Positions 1 through 7,182 of a DNA stretch of 16,777 nt are shown in pieces. Source of the stretch: DASVAL01 sp035649575 (GTDB lineage: Bacteria; Planctomycetota; UBA1135; UBA2386); NCBI GenBank assembly GCA_035649575.1, contig DASRJH010000305.1, positions 1 through 16,777 on the forward strand, written 5' to 3'. The notes beneath the pieces are model-generated. The model ran no database searches, had not been told where the DNA came from, and saw only the letters and a list, made by a program, of their open reading frames with translations. The translations under genes were made by a program, and so were the position numbers. Every line of letters starts with the position of its first letter. Positions within the stretch are counted from its first letter, which is position 1.

Positions 1-216
1 TGTCACCCTGTGGTCCTTGCGGGCCGATGGGGCCGGCGTCGCCCGGCAGACCCTGTGGGCCAGCGGGGCCGATGTCACCCTGTGGTCCTTGCGGACCGAT
101 GGGGCCAGCGTCGCCCGGCAGACCCTGCGGGCCGGCGGCGCCGATGTCGCCCTGCGGGCCTTGCGGACCGATGGGGCCAGCGTCGCCCGGCAGACCCTGT
201 GGGCCAGCGGGGCCGA
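1..216 (-). repeat. 72-bp tandem repeat encoding 24-residue collagen units
   Basis: Three copies of a 72-base unit lie at 1-72, 73-144 and 145-216, and a diverged partial copy starts at 217. Copies 1 and 2 differ at about five positions. Each unit encodes eight Gly-X-Y triplets of the form GPQGLPGDAGPIGPQGPQGD plus four residues. The array runs into the window edge, so the copy number is a minimum. Near-identity at DNA level suggests recent expansion, and the array may vary in length between strains. Confidence 0.9.
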
Positions 217-838
217 TGTCGCCCTGCGGGCCGGTGGGGCCAACGTCACCCTGCAGGCCTTGCAGGCCTGGTGCGCCGACTGGGCCAGCGTCGCCCTGCA
301 GTCCCTGCGGACCCGCGGCACCGGCGGGACCTTGCGGGCCCTGTGGGCCGATCAAACCTGTCGGCGAGCCGACCCAGTTACCAAACTGGTCGATCACCGG
401 CAGGCCGCTGACCGTGACTGTGCGTGGGTTGATATCGCGGTTCCTGACGTCGACTGCATTCTTGGCGAGCTGTGCGAACGCCTGCGATGTCAACTTCGAG
501 CGCGGGTTCATTTCCGCGTCCCCACCGACCTGGATGCTCACGTAGAGGTCACCGTTGTCGAACAGCGTCGACGGGATGCCCGTGACGCTTCCGAGCTCCA
601 CTTTGAACAGGCCTCGAGTCACCTGCACGAACGGGTGCGTCTCGGTCCACAGGGGCGACCCACCAACGGGCGTGGCGTAGATGCGGAAGGACATCCCGAC
701 GAACGCGTTCACATCGGCGCCGCTGCCTTGCAGCGTCAGCCGAGCTTGGAACGGCAGGGTTGCCGGGGGCGTTGATTGCGCGAACAGCGGCGCCCCGAAT
801 GCCAACAGTGTTGATGCGAGGATTACAGGGATTCTCAT
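1..838 (-). CDS. Collagen-like secreted protein, C-terminus cut by window edge
   Basis: The frame is open from an ATG at 838 to the left edge, giving 279 visible residues and no stop, so the C-terminus is missing. Residues 1-21 are an export signal (MRIPVILASTLLAFGAPLFA, then Q). Residues about 28-125 form a compact beta-rich domain (LPFQARLTLQG, MSFRIYATPVGG, LWTETHPFVQVTRGLFKVELG, SIQVGGDAEMNPRSKLTSQAFA). This resembles the N-terminal domain found in many bacterial collagen-like and fibre-type proteins. From residue about 161 the protein is uninterrupted Gly-X-Y triplets, with a 24-residue period near the left edge. Known bacterial collagen-like proteins form triple-helical stalks at the cell surface; that role is inferred here. 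No Shine-Dalgarno is visible before the ATG. The next gene upstream on this strand is 589 bases away, so it is probably transcribed alone. The call is firm; the total length is unknown. Confidence 0.88.
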   Translation of the reverse strand, partial: MRIPVILASTLLAFGAPLFAQSTPPATLPFQARLTLQGSGADVNAFVGMSFRIYATPVGGSPLWTETHPFVQVTRGLFKVELGSVTGIPSTLFDNGDLYVSIQVGGDAEMNPRSKLTSQAFAQLAKNAVDVRNRDINPRTVTVSGLPVIDQFGNWVGSPTGLIGPQGPQGPAGAAGPQGLQGDAGPVGAPGLQGLQGDVGPTGPQGDIGPAGPQGLPGDAGPIGPQGPQGDIGAAGPQGLPGDAGPIGPQGPQGDIGPAGPQGLPGDAGPIGPQGPQGD

Positions 839-1348
839 GAGAGCGATTGGGAGAGCAGACCGGTCGATTCTATTGTGATTGTGACGACGAAGTTCTGAGG
901 GCTCCAAATGGCATTGGAGTCCTTCGATGGGCGGTATCCCAAGGATCACCCACAACTGCACGTTGTCAAATCGAGTGAGCTTTGCCTGACCACCTGGACG
1001 ACACAGCGGCTGCTCGCCAAGCACATTGATGTGTGACAGTGTTGCCGCCCATCACAAGCCAGCAATCCCGATGGCATGGCGCGCGCTATGAGATGCGGAG
1101 CGTCTTGCTCCGAACAGTTTCCCAACCCCCGATCTCAATTGAGGATTCACTCGATGCGGCCAAGAAAACTGGAACTGGCACGCACCTGTTGCAGAACCGA
1201 GCGCGAACTCGCTTGCGATATGACTGAGTCGGCAGTGCGAGGCCGGCCTCGCGAGCATGGCGATCGCTCCGCGGTGTGCCACGACACGCGAGCTCAGCGA
1301 TGCTGCGCGCGTTCCCGGCAACGCGCATCACTGACTCCCGGCAAGCAG

Positions 1349-1383
1349 CGCGGCCGCACAGCCTCGAGGCTGCTGCGGCCGCG
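1349..1383 (-). terminator. Large GC-rich hairpin downstream of the 1428-2924 gene
   Basis: CGCGGCCGCA (1349-1358) pairs perfectly with TGCGGCCGCG (1374-1383). Between them lies a second, 14-base perfect palindrome (CAGCCTCGAGGCTG, 1359-1372) and one unpaired base. The structure starts 44 bases beyond the stop of the minus-strand gene. There is no T-run after it on either strand, so it may be a factor-assisted terminator, an mRNA-end stabiliser or some other structural element. Confidence 0.45.
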
Positions 1384-1401
1384 TTCGCCATGGGGCGCAA
1401 G

Positions 1402-1426
1402 CGATCGGGGCTCTGGGCCCCGGTCG
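1402..1426 (-). terminator. Hairpin directly after a stop codon
   Basis: One base after the TGA stop (1428-1430), the minus strand forms a ten-position stem with one C/A mismatch and a five-base loop (CGACCGGGGC, CCAGA, GCCCCGATCG). No T-run follows. Its position suggests 3'-end formation, and it may act together with the larger hairpin at 1349-1383. Confidence 0.45.
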
Positions 1427-1427
1427 A

Positions 1428-2924
1428 TCAGTAGGTGCCCACGGTCATCTTCATGCCGTTGCTCGTGAGAGCGCCCATGCCGAAGGCCGGGTTCATCGGC
1501 GTGCCGAAGATGATGCCCTGCGCGTTGATCTCGAAGCCCACGAACGCGGGCGGCAGAGCCGGCAGGTTGATCGCCGTCCAAGTCACCGATGCAGGCGGGG
1601 CGACGACCGTGCCAGTGATGATATCCAGGCTGGAATTCAGGAAGCATCCAGGCATGCCAATGATGGCCAGCGGGACGCCCGGCTGCGTCAGGCCCACGAT
1701 TCCAACGTGCAACAGGGCCGAGGCCGGGATGTTTCCGGTCGTGACATCGTAGTTCACAGCAGCCGGGCCCTGGATCGGGCGGCCAAGGGCTGCCAGCGAC
1801 AGCGGCGCAGCGTCCGTCTGGTAGGTCACGAGCGCGGTCAGGGCAGACAGATCGGCGTTGCCCGGGTCGACACTCGCGCCGCTCGGCGAGTAGCCGATCA
1901 GGTGACCGATTCCACTTGCACCGAGGGTCGACATGGCGCCCCAGCAGATGACGACGTTGCCAGTGGCAGTGTTGATCTGGAACTGGATGTTGTTGGCATC
2001 GGCGACCGAGGTGCCACCGTAGTCCCACACACCATCGTAGGTGACCTGAGCCTGCGTACCAGCTTCCTCGTACTTGACCTGACCGCTACCCGCGATCGAC
2101 GGGTTCATGTCGTGCCAGGAGTACCAACCCGTCGACGGGTTGCCGAGCATCAGCGGGACGGCAACGTTCCATATGGTGGAATTGCCCGGACCGCTCGCAA
2201 CCCATCCGTTGGAGCAGACCTCGAGGCCCAAAGTACCGGCCGAAGCACTGCTGTCGTCGAGCAGTGCGAGGGTCGTCGCGGAAGAGAGACTGCCCACCGG
2301 GTTGTAGGTGCCTCCGCCAAGCGTCACGGCGTAGCCGGTGCCCGTGCTGGTCAACGTAATGCTGTTGTTGCTGAGGTCGAACGCTGCCGACGTGGCGAAG
2401 AGTTCGTAGAACGAAGCCAACTGGGCGAGGCACCCAGCGCCTTGCGCGACGGCGGTGGCCACTCCGGCGCAGGTGCCGGGGCCGTTGATGTTGAGCGGGA
2501 AGTCACCGACATCGCCTCCGAACCCGCCAACGCGGATGTAGTAGGGCGTGCAGGCCACTGCAGTGAAAGTCACTGAAGACTGCAAGCCGCAGAGGGAATC
2601 GTCGTTGCAACCCATGCTCACGAGGCCGCCGCAGCCAGCAGTGGCGTCGAAGACCTGGAGCGCGGTGTCAAAGTTGGCGCCGCACGTGTCGATAGTCACC
2701 GGCCCGGCAGCGGCGGGGACGTAATAGAACCAGATGTCGTTGCCACCCGCTGCACACGGCCAGCCAGGCGCCGACGTCGTGGAGGCGGCGTTCACAAACG
2801 GACCGTTAGGGCCTGCGGCAACCTGGACGGCGCCTGAGCACTCATCGTTTACTTGAGCGAGTGCATTACAGGCCATGGCCGCCGCTACGGCTAGAGAAAG
2901 TACAGGGAATCGCGCTTCGAGCAT
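1428..2924 (-). CDS. Large secreted protein with VNDEC/CNDD N-domain
   Basis: A 498-residue exported protein. The signal peptide ends near residue 24 (MLEARFPVLSLAVAAAMACNALAQ, then VNDEC). Residues about 25-150 form a cysteine-containing beta-sandwich with the order VNDECSGA, GNDIWFYYVP, DTCGANFDTALQVFDA, CNDDSLCG and YYIRVGGFGGDVGDF. This pattern recurs in planctomycete secreted proteins and resembles the pre-peptidase C-terminal (PPC) beta-sandwich fold. Residues about 155-375 are a Ser/Thr/Gly-rich middle region (WYSWHDMNPSI, QVTYDGVWDYGG, IGHLIGYSPSG). The last 120 residues carry a second module (GRPIQGPAAVNYDV, MPGCFLNSSLDI, VGFEINAQGI, TPMNPAFGMGALTSNGMKM) that resembles a C-terminal domain common in these bacteria. 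No enzyme motif is visible. No Shine-Dalgarno precedes the ATG. It is divergent from the S41 peptidase gene. Export is likely; the function is unknown. Confidence 0.85.
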   Translation of the reverse strand: MLEARFPVLSLAVAAAMACNALAQVNDECSGAVQVAAGPNGPFVNAASTTSAPGWPCAAGGNDIWFYYVPAAAGPVTIDTCGANFDTALQVFDATAGCGGLVSMGCNDDSLCGLQSSVTFTAVACTPYYIRVGGFGGDVGDFPLNINGPGTCAGVATAVAQGAGCLAQLASFYELFATSAAFDLSNNSITLTSTGTGYAVTLGGGTYNPVGSLSSATTLALLDDSSASAGTLGLEVCSNGWVASGPGNSTIWNVAVPLMLGNPSTGWYSWHDMNPSIAGSGQVKYEEAGTQAQVTYDGVWDYGGTSVADANNIQFQINTATGNVVICWGAMSTLGASGIGHLIGYSPSGASVDPGNADLSALTALVTYQTDAAPLSLAALGRPIQGPAAVNYDVTTGNIPASALLHVGIVGLTQPGVPLAIIGMPGCFLNSSLDIITGTVVAPPASVTWTAINLPALPPAFVGFEINAQGIIFGTPMNPAFGMGALTSNGMKMTVGTY

Positions 2925-3323
2925 GAGAGTGGTCTTGGGGAACGAAACAGAGTCAAGTGATCAGCAGGGAAGGACAGGGTCACAGTAGTAGCGGAGTGGC
3001 TCGCGTCAATGTCTCGATTGTAATCACCTCTTCGTGCGCTCTCCTGTCGGCGCACTTGCGTTCCCTGCTGTCGACGCCATCGTCGTCTCCCCTCTTGACG
3101 TCGTCGTCTCAATCTGAGCCATCCACGTACACGTGCCCGACACGCTGTGCTCGCGGCACAGTGCTTCGCTCGGAGAACGGGTCCGCTGCGCGAGACTTCG
3201 CGTGATGTGCAGTCGCGGGCGGCGTGCGAGGATGCCGAGCGGCGCGTCCGGGTTATCCTTGACGGCTCGGTATCGCTGCACCCCGACAACCCCTTCGCTC
3301 GCCGCGCAGGGAAGGACCCAAGA
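2925..3323. other. Divergent intergenic region
   Basis: These 399 bases separate two divergent genes and must carry promoters for both. On the minus strand near 3011-3024 there is TTACAATCGAG, which contains a TACAAT hexamer that could be a -10 element for the 1428-2924 gene. No matching -35 is seen at 16-18 bases. Open frames crossing this region (minus 2891-3457, and the plus-strand extension from 3147) are Arg/Ser-rich and resemble no family; they are probably chance frames of GC-rich DNA. Confidence 0.4.
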
Positions 3324-4643
3324 ATGAAGATGCCGCTCCCGCTCGCCGTCGTCGCACTGCTGGCCCCGCCGGTCCTGGCGGCGTGGCAAGCTCCGCAGCT
3401 GACGCGAGCACAGATGGAAGCGGACCTCCGGCAACTCGCGAACGAGACGGAGGCCAAGTGGGCCTATGCCGAAGATCGCCGACAGCGTTCCGGTGTGACG
3501 CCGAAGACCTTGGCCGACACCGCGATTGCACGCCTCGACGGCGTGCACGACAGGGCTGCCTTCTTCGGCCTTCTGCACGAGTTCGTCGCAGGTCTGCAGG
3601 ATGGTCATGCCTACGTGAAATGGTCAGGCGACGAACGCCTGCCGTTCCGCCGCTGGCCGTTCACGGTGATCGACACGGCCGAGGGCCTCGTGATCGATGA
3701 GGTCCTGCCGACGTGGACGCGCGAACCCGCCGCCGTCGTGCGCGGCGATCTGCTGCTCGAGGTCGATGGCGTCTCCATCGCACAACGCATCGCCGCGGCC
3801 GAGCGGCGCACGAGCGCCTCGACAGACGGTGGCCGCCGCCGGATGGCGCTGCATTCGGTGTGGTACAACGAAACCGATCCCGCGCGCTACAGGGTTCGGC
3901 GCAGCGATGGTACGGAGACGATCGTCGAGGCCGCCGCCGCGGGCCGCCACCCGGAAGCCGAGGCGAGGGCGCGAGGCATCGAGAGCCGGAAGCTCGCAGC
4001 CGATGTCGCCTGCATCCGCATTCCGACGTTTCTGTTCTCCGACCAGAAGGCCTGGGCCAACGCGAGCGCCGGCGAACGGCCGGGCTTGCTCGAAGGGGAC
4101 ATCGCCGCGATTCGCGACGCTTTCGCCAGCGCCGCGGGATGCAAAGCCATCGTGCTCGATCTGCGCGGCAACGGCGGGGGCACGGACCTGCTCGGCATGG
4201 AGGTCGCCGGGTGCCTGCTGCCCGCTGACTCCGTCTACTACAAGCTGGCGAGTCGCGGTTGGTTCGGCTGGGGCAAGCCATCGCCGCAGCGCCTGCCGGT
4301 GAAAGGAACGCCGCCGCTGTTCGGGGGCCAGCTCGTCGTGTTGATCGACGAGGGCGTCTTCAGCACCACCGACAATCTGTGCCGCTGTCTCGACGACCTG
4401 CACCCCGACGTCACCTTCGTCGGTCGCCCCACCGGTGGTGGCACCGGTGCGCCGCGACCTTGCGTGACGCTGACTCATAGTGGTGCAGTGATCACTTTCT
4501 GTACGATGCGCGTCTACGGTCCGGCCGGCGAGTTGATCGAAGGACGCGGAACGCAGCCCGACGTGCTCGTGTCGCGCACTCGCGACGACGTGCTCGCTGG
4601 GCGCGATGCGGAGCTCGAGGCTGCTCTGCTCGCCGTGCGTTGA
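3324..4643 (+). CDS. Exported S41-family peptidase (tail-specific protease-like)
   Basis: A 439-residue protein. The ATG at 3324 is preferred over an in-frame start at 3147. It is preceded by GAAGGA with a seven-base spacer and opens directly into an export signal (MKMPLPLAVVALLAPPVLA, then AWQAP). The core follows S41 order. LQDGHAYV is at residues 91-98 with His95. A PDZ-like stretch follows (VVRGDLLLEVDGVSI). DLRGNGGG is at 279-286, and the nucleophile region is VLIDEGVFSTTDN with Ser347 as the likely catalytic serine. The following VGRPTGGGTG lacks the lysine that forms the dyad in classical CtpA enzymes, while His95 lies in a motif conserved in tricorn-like S41 members. It probably cleaves proteins in the periplasm; the substrate is unknown. 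A putative outer-membrane protein gene follows 150 bases downstream in the same direction and could be co-transcribed. Confidence 0.85.
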   Translation: MKMPLPLAVVALLAPPVLAAWQAPQLTRAQMEADLRQLANETEAKWAYAEDRRQRSGVTPKTLADTAIARLDGVHDRAAFFGLLHEFVAGLQDGHAYVKWSGDERLPFRRWPFTVIDTAEGLVIDEVLPTWTREPAAVVRGDLLLEVDGVSIAQRIAAAERRTSASTDGGRRRMALHSVWYNETDPARYRVRRSDGTETIVEAAAAGRHPEAEARARGIESRKLAADVACIRIPTFLFSDQKAWANASAGERPGLLEGDIAAIRDAFASAAGCKAIVLDLRGNGGGTDLLGMEVAGCLLPADSVYYKLASRGWFGWGKPSPQRLPVKGTPPLFGGQLVVLIDEGVFSTTDNLCRCLDDLHPDVTFVGRPTGGGTGAPRPCVTLTHSGAVITFCTMRVYGPAGELIEGRGTQPDVLVSRTRDDVLAGRDAELEAALLAVR

Positions 4644-4793
4644 GTCGCGCACGGCGCTGTAACCGGACTCCGGCGGTTGGGTTCGACGTCGCGCACTCGT
4701 CTCAAGTTGCGCGTCGCGCGTGACCGATCGGTTCGGTGCTGCCCTGCAAGCCAGATGGCAACGCAGGGCCCGTCACCAAACCAAGGCAAGAAC

Positions 4794-5657
4794 ATGAGGC
4801 TCCTCGTCGCCAGCGTGCTCATCGCTCCTCTCGCGTTTGCCCAAGCCCCGGCCGCCGGCGCGGCCAGCCCCAAGGTGGTGAGCGGGCGGATGGGCCTCAG
4901 CTTCACGAGTCACTACTACTTCCGCGGCATCCTCCAGGAGAACCAGGGGATCATCGCGCAACCGTGGCTCGAGGTCGGCTACGGCCTCTACGAGGGCAAG
5001 GACACGTTCAGGAACCTCGGCCTGACGTTCGGCCTCTGGAACAGCTTGCACGACGGACCCACTGGCACCGGCGGCGGCAACACGATGTGGTACGAGAGCG
5101 ACTTCTTCATCGAGCTCTCGGCCGACATCGGCGAACGTCTGTCGGTCGGCGCGACCTACACGTCCTACTACGGCGCCAACGGCGTCAAGCCGAACGTCGA
5201 AGAGCTCGCCTTCTCGGCCACCTACAACGACGAGAAGGGCAAGCTCATCTCGGCGCTCGAGAGCGGGCTCCAGCCCTCGGTCGTTCTGGCGTTCGAGTTG
5301 GACGGGCAACAGGACGCTGGTGGCCCCGGCAACCTCGGCACGTATCTGCAACTCGGCGTCGCACCCTCGTTCCCGCTCGGGAAGCTCGGCAAGACCGATG
5401 TCACGCTCTCCGTGCCGGTGACCATGGGCTTGAGCCTCGGGGACTACTACGAGTTCGGCGGCGATGACGAGTTCTTTGGCTTCTTCGACGTCGGCGCCGA
5501 GGCTTCCTGCGCGCTCCCGTGGATGCCCTCGCGGCTCGGGCCGTGGACCGCGGAGCTGGGCCTGCACTGGATCACGCTCGGCGACAGCACCCAAGACGTT
5601 CCCGGCTCGGACAGCACCGAACTGATCATCTCGTTGGGTCTCAGCACGAAGTGGTGA
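4794..5657 (+). CDS. Probable outer-membrane beta-barrel protein
   Basis: A 287-residue exported protein. The ATG at 4794 follows AAGG with a seven-base spacer and begins a signal peptide (MRLLVASVLIAPLAFAQAPA). An upstream in-frame start at 4677 would bury the signal inside a basic stretch. The mature protein is a series of alternating amphipathic strands rich in Tyr, Phe, Trp and Gly (GLSFTSHYYFRGILQENQ, WLEVGYGLYEG, NLGLTFGLWNS, SDFFIELSADIGERLSVGATYTSYYG) and ends in LGLSTKW. A terminal aromatic residue is usual for outer-membrane barrels. The first strand plus YFRG recalls the TorF/Gcw_chp putative porin family, but this is only a resemblance. Acidic loops (FGGDDEFF) may face outward. 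A hairpin follows the stop by 13 bases. The barrel fold is likely; transport specificity cannot be read. Confidence 0.72.
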   Translation: MRLLVASVLIAPLAFAQAPAAGAASPKVVSGRMGLSFTSHYYFRGILQENQGIIAQPWLEVGYGLYEGKDTFRNLGLTFGLWNSLHDGPTGTGGGNTMWYESDFFIELSADIGERLSVGATYTSYYGANGVKPNVEELAFSATYNDEKGKLISALESGLQPSVVLAFELDGQQDAGGPGNLGTYLQLGVAPSFPLGKLGKTDVTLSVPVTMGLSLGDYYEFGGDDEFFGFFDVGAEASCALPWMPSRLGPWTAELGLHWITLGDSTQDVPGSDSTELIISLGLSTKW

Positions 5658-5670
5658 GCCGGGTTGCGCG

Positions 5671-5685
5671 CGGCGCCGGGCGCCG
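5671..5685 (+). terminator. Short GC hairpin after the beta-barrel gene
   Basis: CGGCGC, a three-base loop CGG and GCGCCG form a six-pair stem 13 bases beyond the TGA stop at 5655-5657. No T-run follows. It sits just before a larger hairpin at 5703-5736, so the two may work together. Confidence 0.4.
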
Positions 5686-5702
5686 TAGGTAGACTCTGCA
5701 TC

Positions 5703-5736
5703 CTGAGCCAGCCGCCTCGCTGGCGGGTTGGCTCAG
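5703..5736. terminator. Strong hairpin between convergent genes
   Basis: CTGAGCCA (5703-5710) pairs with TGGCTCAG (5729-5736), and inside it CCGCC pairs with GGCGG around a TCGCT loop. The right arm contains the TGA stop of the minus-strand gene at 5733-5735. The position between two convergent reading frames and the 13-pair combined stem suggest a bidirectional transcription end, although no T-run is present. Confidence 0.55.
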
Positions 5737-6008
5737 TGGCGGAAGTGAACCGCCGGCAGGCGGGCCGCGCGCGTCGGTGCGCTCTCCTTGCTCGTCGTTG
5801 CCTCCTTGCTCGCTTCGCCTGCGCTCGGCGCGACGACGTCGGCGTGGGTCGTGCGCGCCCCGACATGGCGCATCGTCACGGCCACGTGCACGACTCGCGT
5901 CCCTGTTCCCGCCCCCGTCGAGTGCGTGGCTTCGACCTGCGCCGAAGCCACACCGGTGAGCACGACCGAACCGAGCAGTAACGGACCGACAAGCATGTGG
6001 GTCTTCAT
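5733..6008 (-). CDS. Small exported protein of unknown function
   Basis: A 91-residue product starting at an ATG at 6008. Residues 1-24 are a clear export signal (MKTHMLVGPLLLGSVVLTGVASAQ, cut before VEA). The mature part of about 67 residues is Ala/Thr/Ser/Val-rich with several His and Arg residues (HVAVTMRHVGARTTHADVV) and has no recognisable domain. Evidence for a real gene is the typical signal peptide, the lack of any other plausible gene here, and the stop codon lying within a strong hairpin shared with the convergent beta-barrel gene. The Shine-Dalgarno is weak. An antisense frame beginning with TTG at 5788 overlaps most of it and looks less convincing. It could be a chance frame, so confidence is moderate. 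Confidence 0.5.
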   Translation of the reverse strand: MKTHMLVGPLLLGSVVLTGVASAQVEATHSTGAGTGTRVVHVAVTMRHVGARTTHADVVAPSAGEASKEATTSKESAPTRAARLPAVHFRH

Positions 6009-6257
6009 TCCGGCATGCTACCTGTCGGCCGCCGGCCTTGCCCTCCCAGCACCCGTTGCGCTGGAAGCAGCGCTCGCCATTGCACCTGCATGAGCGGGCG
6101 TGTTCGGAGCCGGTACCGAGGCGGGGCGGCCCGGCGAGGGTTTTTTCCCGCCGTCTCCCATCAGTTGCCGTGCGCGCCACAATCACGAGGGCGTCTGCGG
6201 TCCGTCCATCGGAGGCGACGTCGGCGCGTTCCACACCTGCACACGGAGGACTCTGCG

Positions 6258-7013
6258 ATGCTAGTCAAAGGTCTCGTACTCACCGCTCTCGTTGCTTCGA
6301 CTCCTCTCGCCTTCGTCGCGACCCAGGACCCGCGCCCGGGGTCGGCCGGTTCCGAGACGACGGCTGCGAGCGAACTCGCGAAGGCCAAGGCCGAGGTGCA
6401 GTGCCTCGAAGCGTTGACGCGCAAGAACGCGGCCGATCTCGCGGGCGCCCGCCGCGAGCTCGAGGCGGCGCGCACCGACCTCGACCAGCTCCGCAAGCAG
6501 CTCGAGCAGGCACTCGATGCCTTGGACACCCACTTCGAGCCGCCACGCGATCGCAACTGCTCACCATCGCGTTCGCGTGCGCTGTTGACGCACTACCAGT
6601 GGCTGCGCGGCAACGGCCATGCGCAGCGCGCCGCGACGACGCTCGCCAAGGTCGTCGAACAAACCGGCGACGACATGAACCAGCTGAACAGGACGGCGTG
6701 GGAGCTGATGACCGGCAAGGAGACCGCTGGCAAGTTCGATGAAGTGGCGCTCGCGTATGTCGCGCGCATGCAGGCGAGCGGTCAGACCCTCGATGCGCGG
6801 CAACTCGACACCGCGGCGCTCGCCAATTTCCTGAACGGCAAGATCGACCAGGCCGTGACGCTGCAGCAGCAGGCCATCGAGCACGGTGGGCGCGACGAAG
6901 ACTTCCGGCGCCGGTTGCGCACCTATGAGGCCGCCCAGGCTGCGCTGGTCAAGGCTGCGGCCGAGGCCAAGTTGCCCGCCACGACGACGATGGTTGCCGG
7001 CGGCGACAACTGA
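6258..7013 (+). CDS. Exported coiled-coil / helical-repeat (TPR-like) protein
   Basis: A 251-residue protein. The ATG at 6258 has the best ribosome site in the window, GGAGGA with a seven-base spacer. It begins an export signal (MLVKGLVLTALVASTPLAFVATQ), which rules out the longer in-frame start at 5997. Residues about 36-91 are a heptad-rich coiled coil (AKAKAEVQCLEAL, LAGARRELEAARTDLDQLRKQLEQALDAL). Residues 105-235 are helical repeats in TPR style (LNRTAWELMTGKE, LDTAALANFLNGKIDQAVTLQQQAIEHG). This resembles helical tails of planctomycete thioredoxin-like proteins, but no thioredoxin fold or CxxC is present. It is probably a periplasmic scaffold or adaptor. It lies 169 bases upstream of the FHA-like gene on the same strand. 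A specific function cannot be assigned. Confidence 0.75.
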   Translation: MLVKGLVLTALVASTPLAFVATQDPRPGSAGSETTAASELAKAKAEVQCLEALTRKNAADLAGARRELEAARTDLDQLRKQLEQALDALDTHFEPPRDRNCSPSRSRALLTHYQWLRGNGHAQRAATTLAKVVEQTGDDMNQLNRTAWELMTGKETAGKFDEVALAYVARMQASGQTLDARQLDTAALANFLNGKIDQAVTLQQQAIEHGGRDEDFRRRLRTYEAAQAALVKAAAEAKLPATTTMVAGGDN

Positions 7014-7182
7014 TCGACGCTCCCCGGTGCTTTGGTGACAGCCGGAGCCGACCGCGGTCCGGATTCGAGGGGATTCTCGAAGTTGGCTTGACGGGGTTTC
7101 GAAGTGCCGACAGCATCCCGGGGTCAGGCCCGGATGAGTCTGGCCGCGACCTGCGATCCGTCTACCCCAGCGTCTTGCCCCG

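Larger units (their letters stand above)
839..1427. other. Gene-free gap with GC palindromes
   Basis: These 589 bases hold no convincing gene: the short open frames on both strands lack family features and overlap each other. The gap contains a perfect 16-base palindrome at 1237-1252 (GCGAGGCCGGCCTCGC) and the two terminator-like hairpins listed separately. A small stem-loop lies at 900-922, with an eight-pair stem, one bulged T and a six-base loop. Close to the collagen-like gene, the minus strand at 867-889 reads CGTCGTCACAATC followed by ACAATAGAAT. This could hold a -10 element (TAGAAT), but there is no good -35, so no promoter is called. Confidence 0.5.

Noticed and set aside
1..250. Regular short repeats considered as a possible CRISPR or minisatellite
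   Set aside because: The period is a multiple of three, there are no unique spacers, and the repeats keep a Gly-X-Y frame; they are explained by the protein.
10..775. Long plus-strand open frames rich in Arg/Pro or in CGPCGP repeats
   Set aside because: They are antisense readings of the collagen-like gene. The minus-strand frame gives perfect Gly-X-Y triplets behind a signal peptide and a known N-domain.
3147..3323. N-terminal extension of the S41 peptidase to an upstream start
   Set aside because: It would put 59 unlikely residues before a clear signal peptide; the start at 3324 has a Shine-Dalgarno at proper spacing.
2891..3608. Minus-strand frames of 188 and 194 codons spanning the divergent intergenic region
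   Set aside because: Ser/Arg/Ala low-complexity sequence that overlaps the 5' ends of two supported genes; no family resemblance.
4644..4793. Possible promoter between the S41 and beta-barrel genes
   Set aside because: Only a short ACCGATCGGT palindrome is visible; no -35/-10 pair could be supported, and co-transcription is equally possible.
5788..6093. Plus-strand frame of 101 codons with hydrophobic ends
   Set aside because: It needs a TTG start, has no ribosome site, and lies antisense to a better frame with an ATG and a textbook signal peptide.
7021..7182. Short palindromes (such as GACCGCGGTC near 7050) between the TPR-like and FHA-like genes
   Set aside because: Stems are too short and lack a T-run; in DNA of this base composition they are expected by chance.
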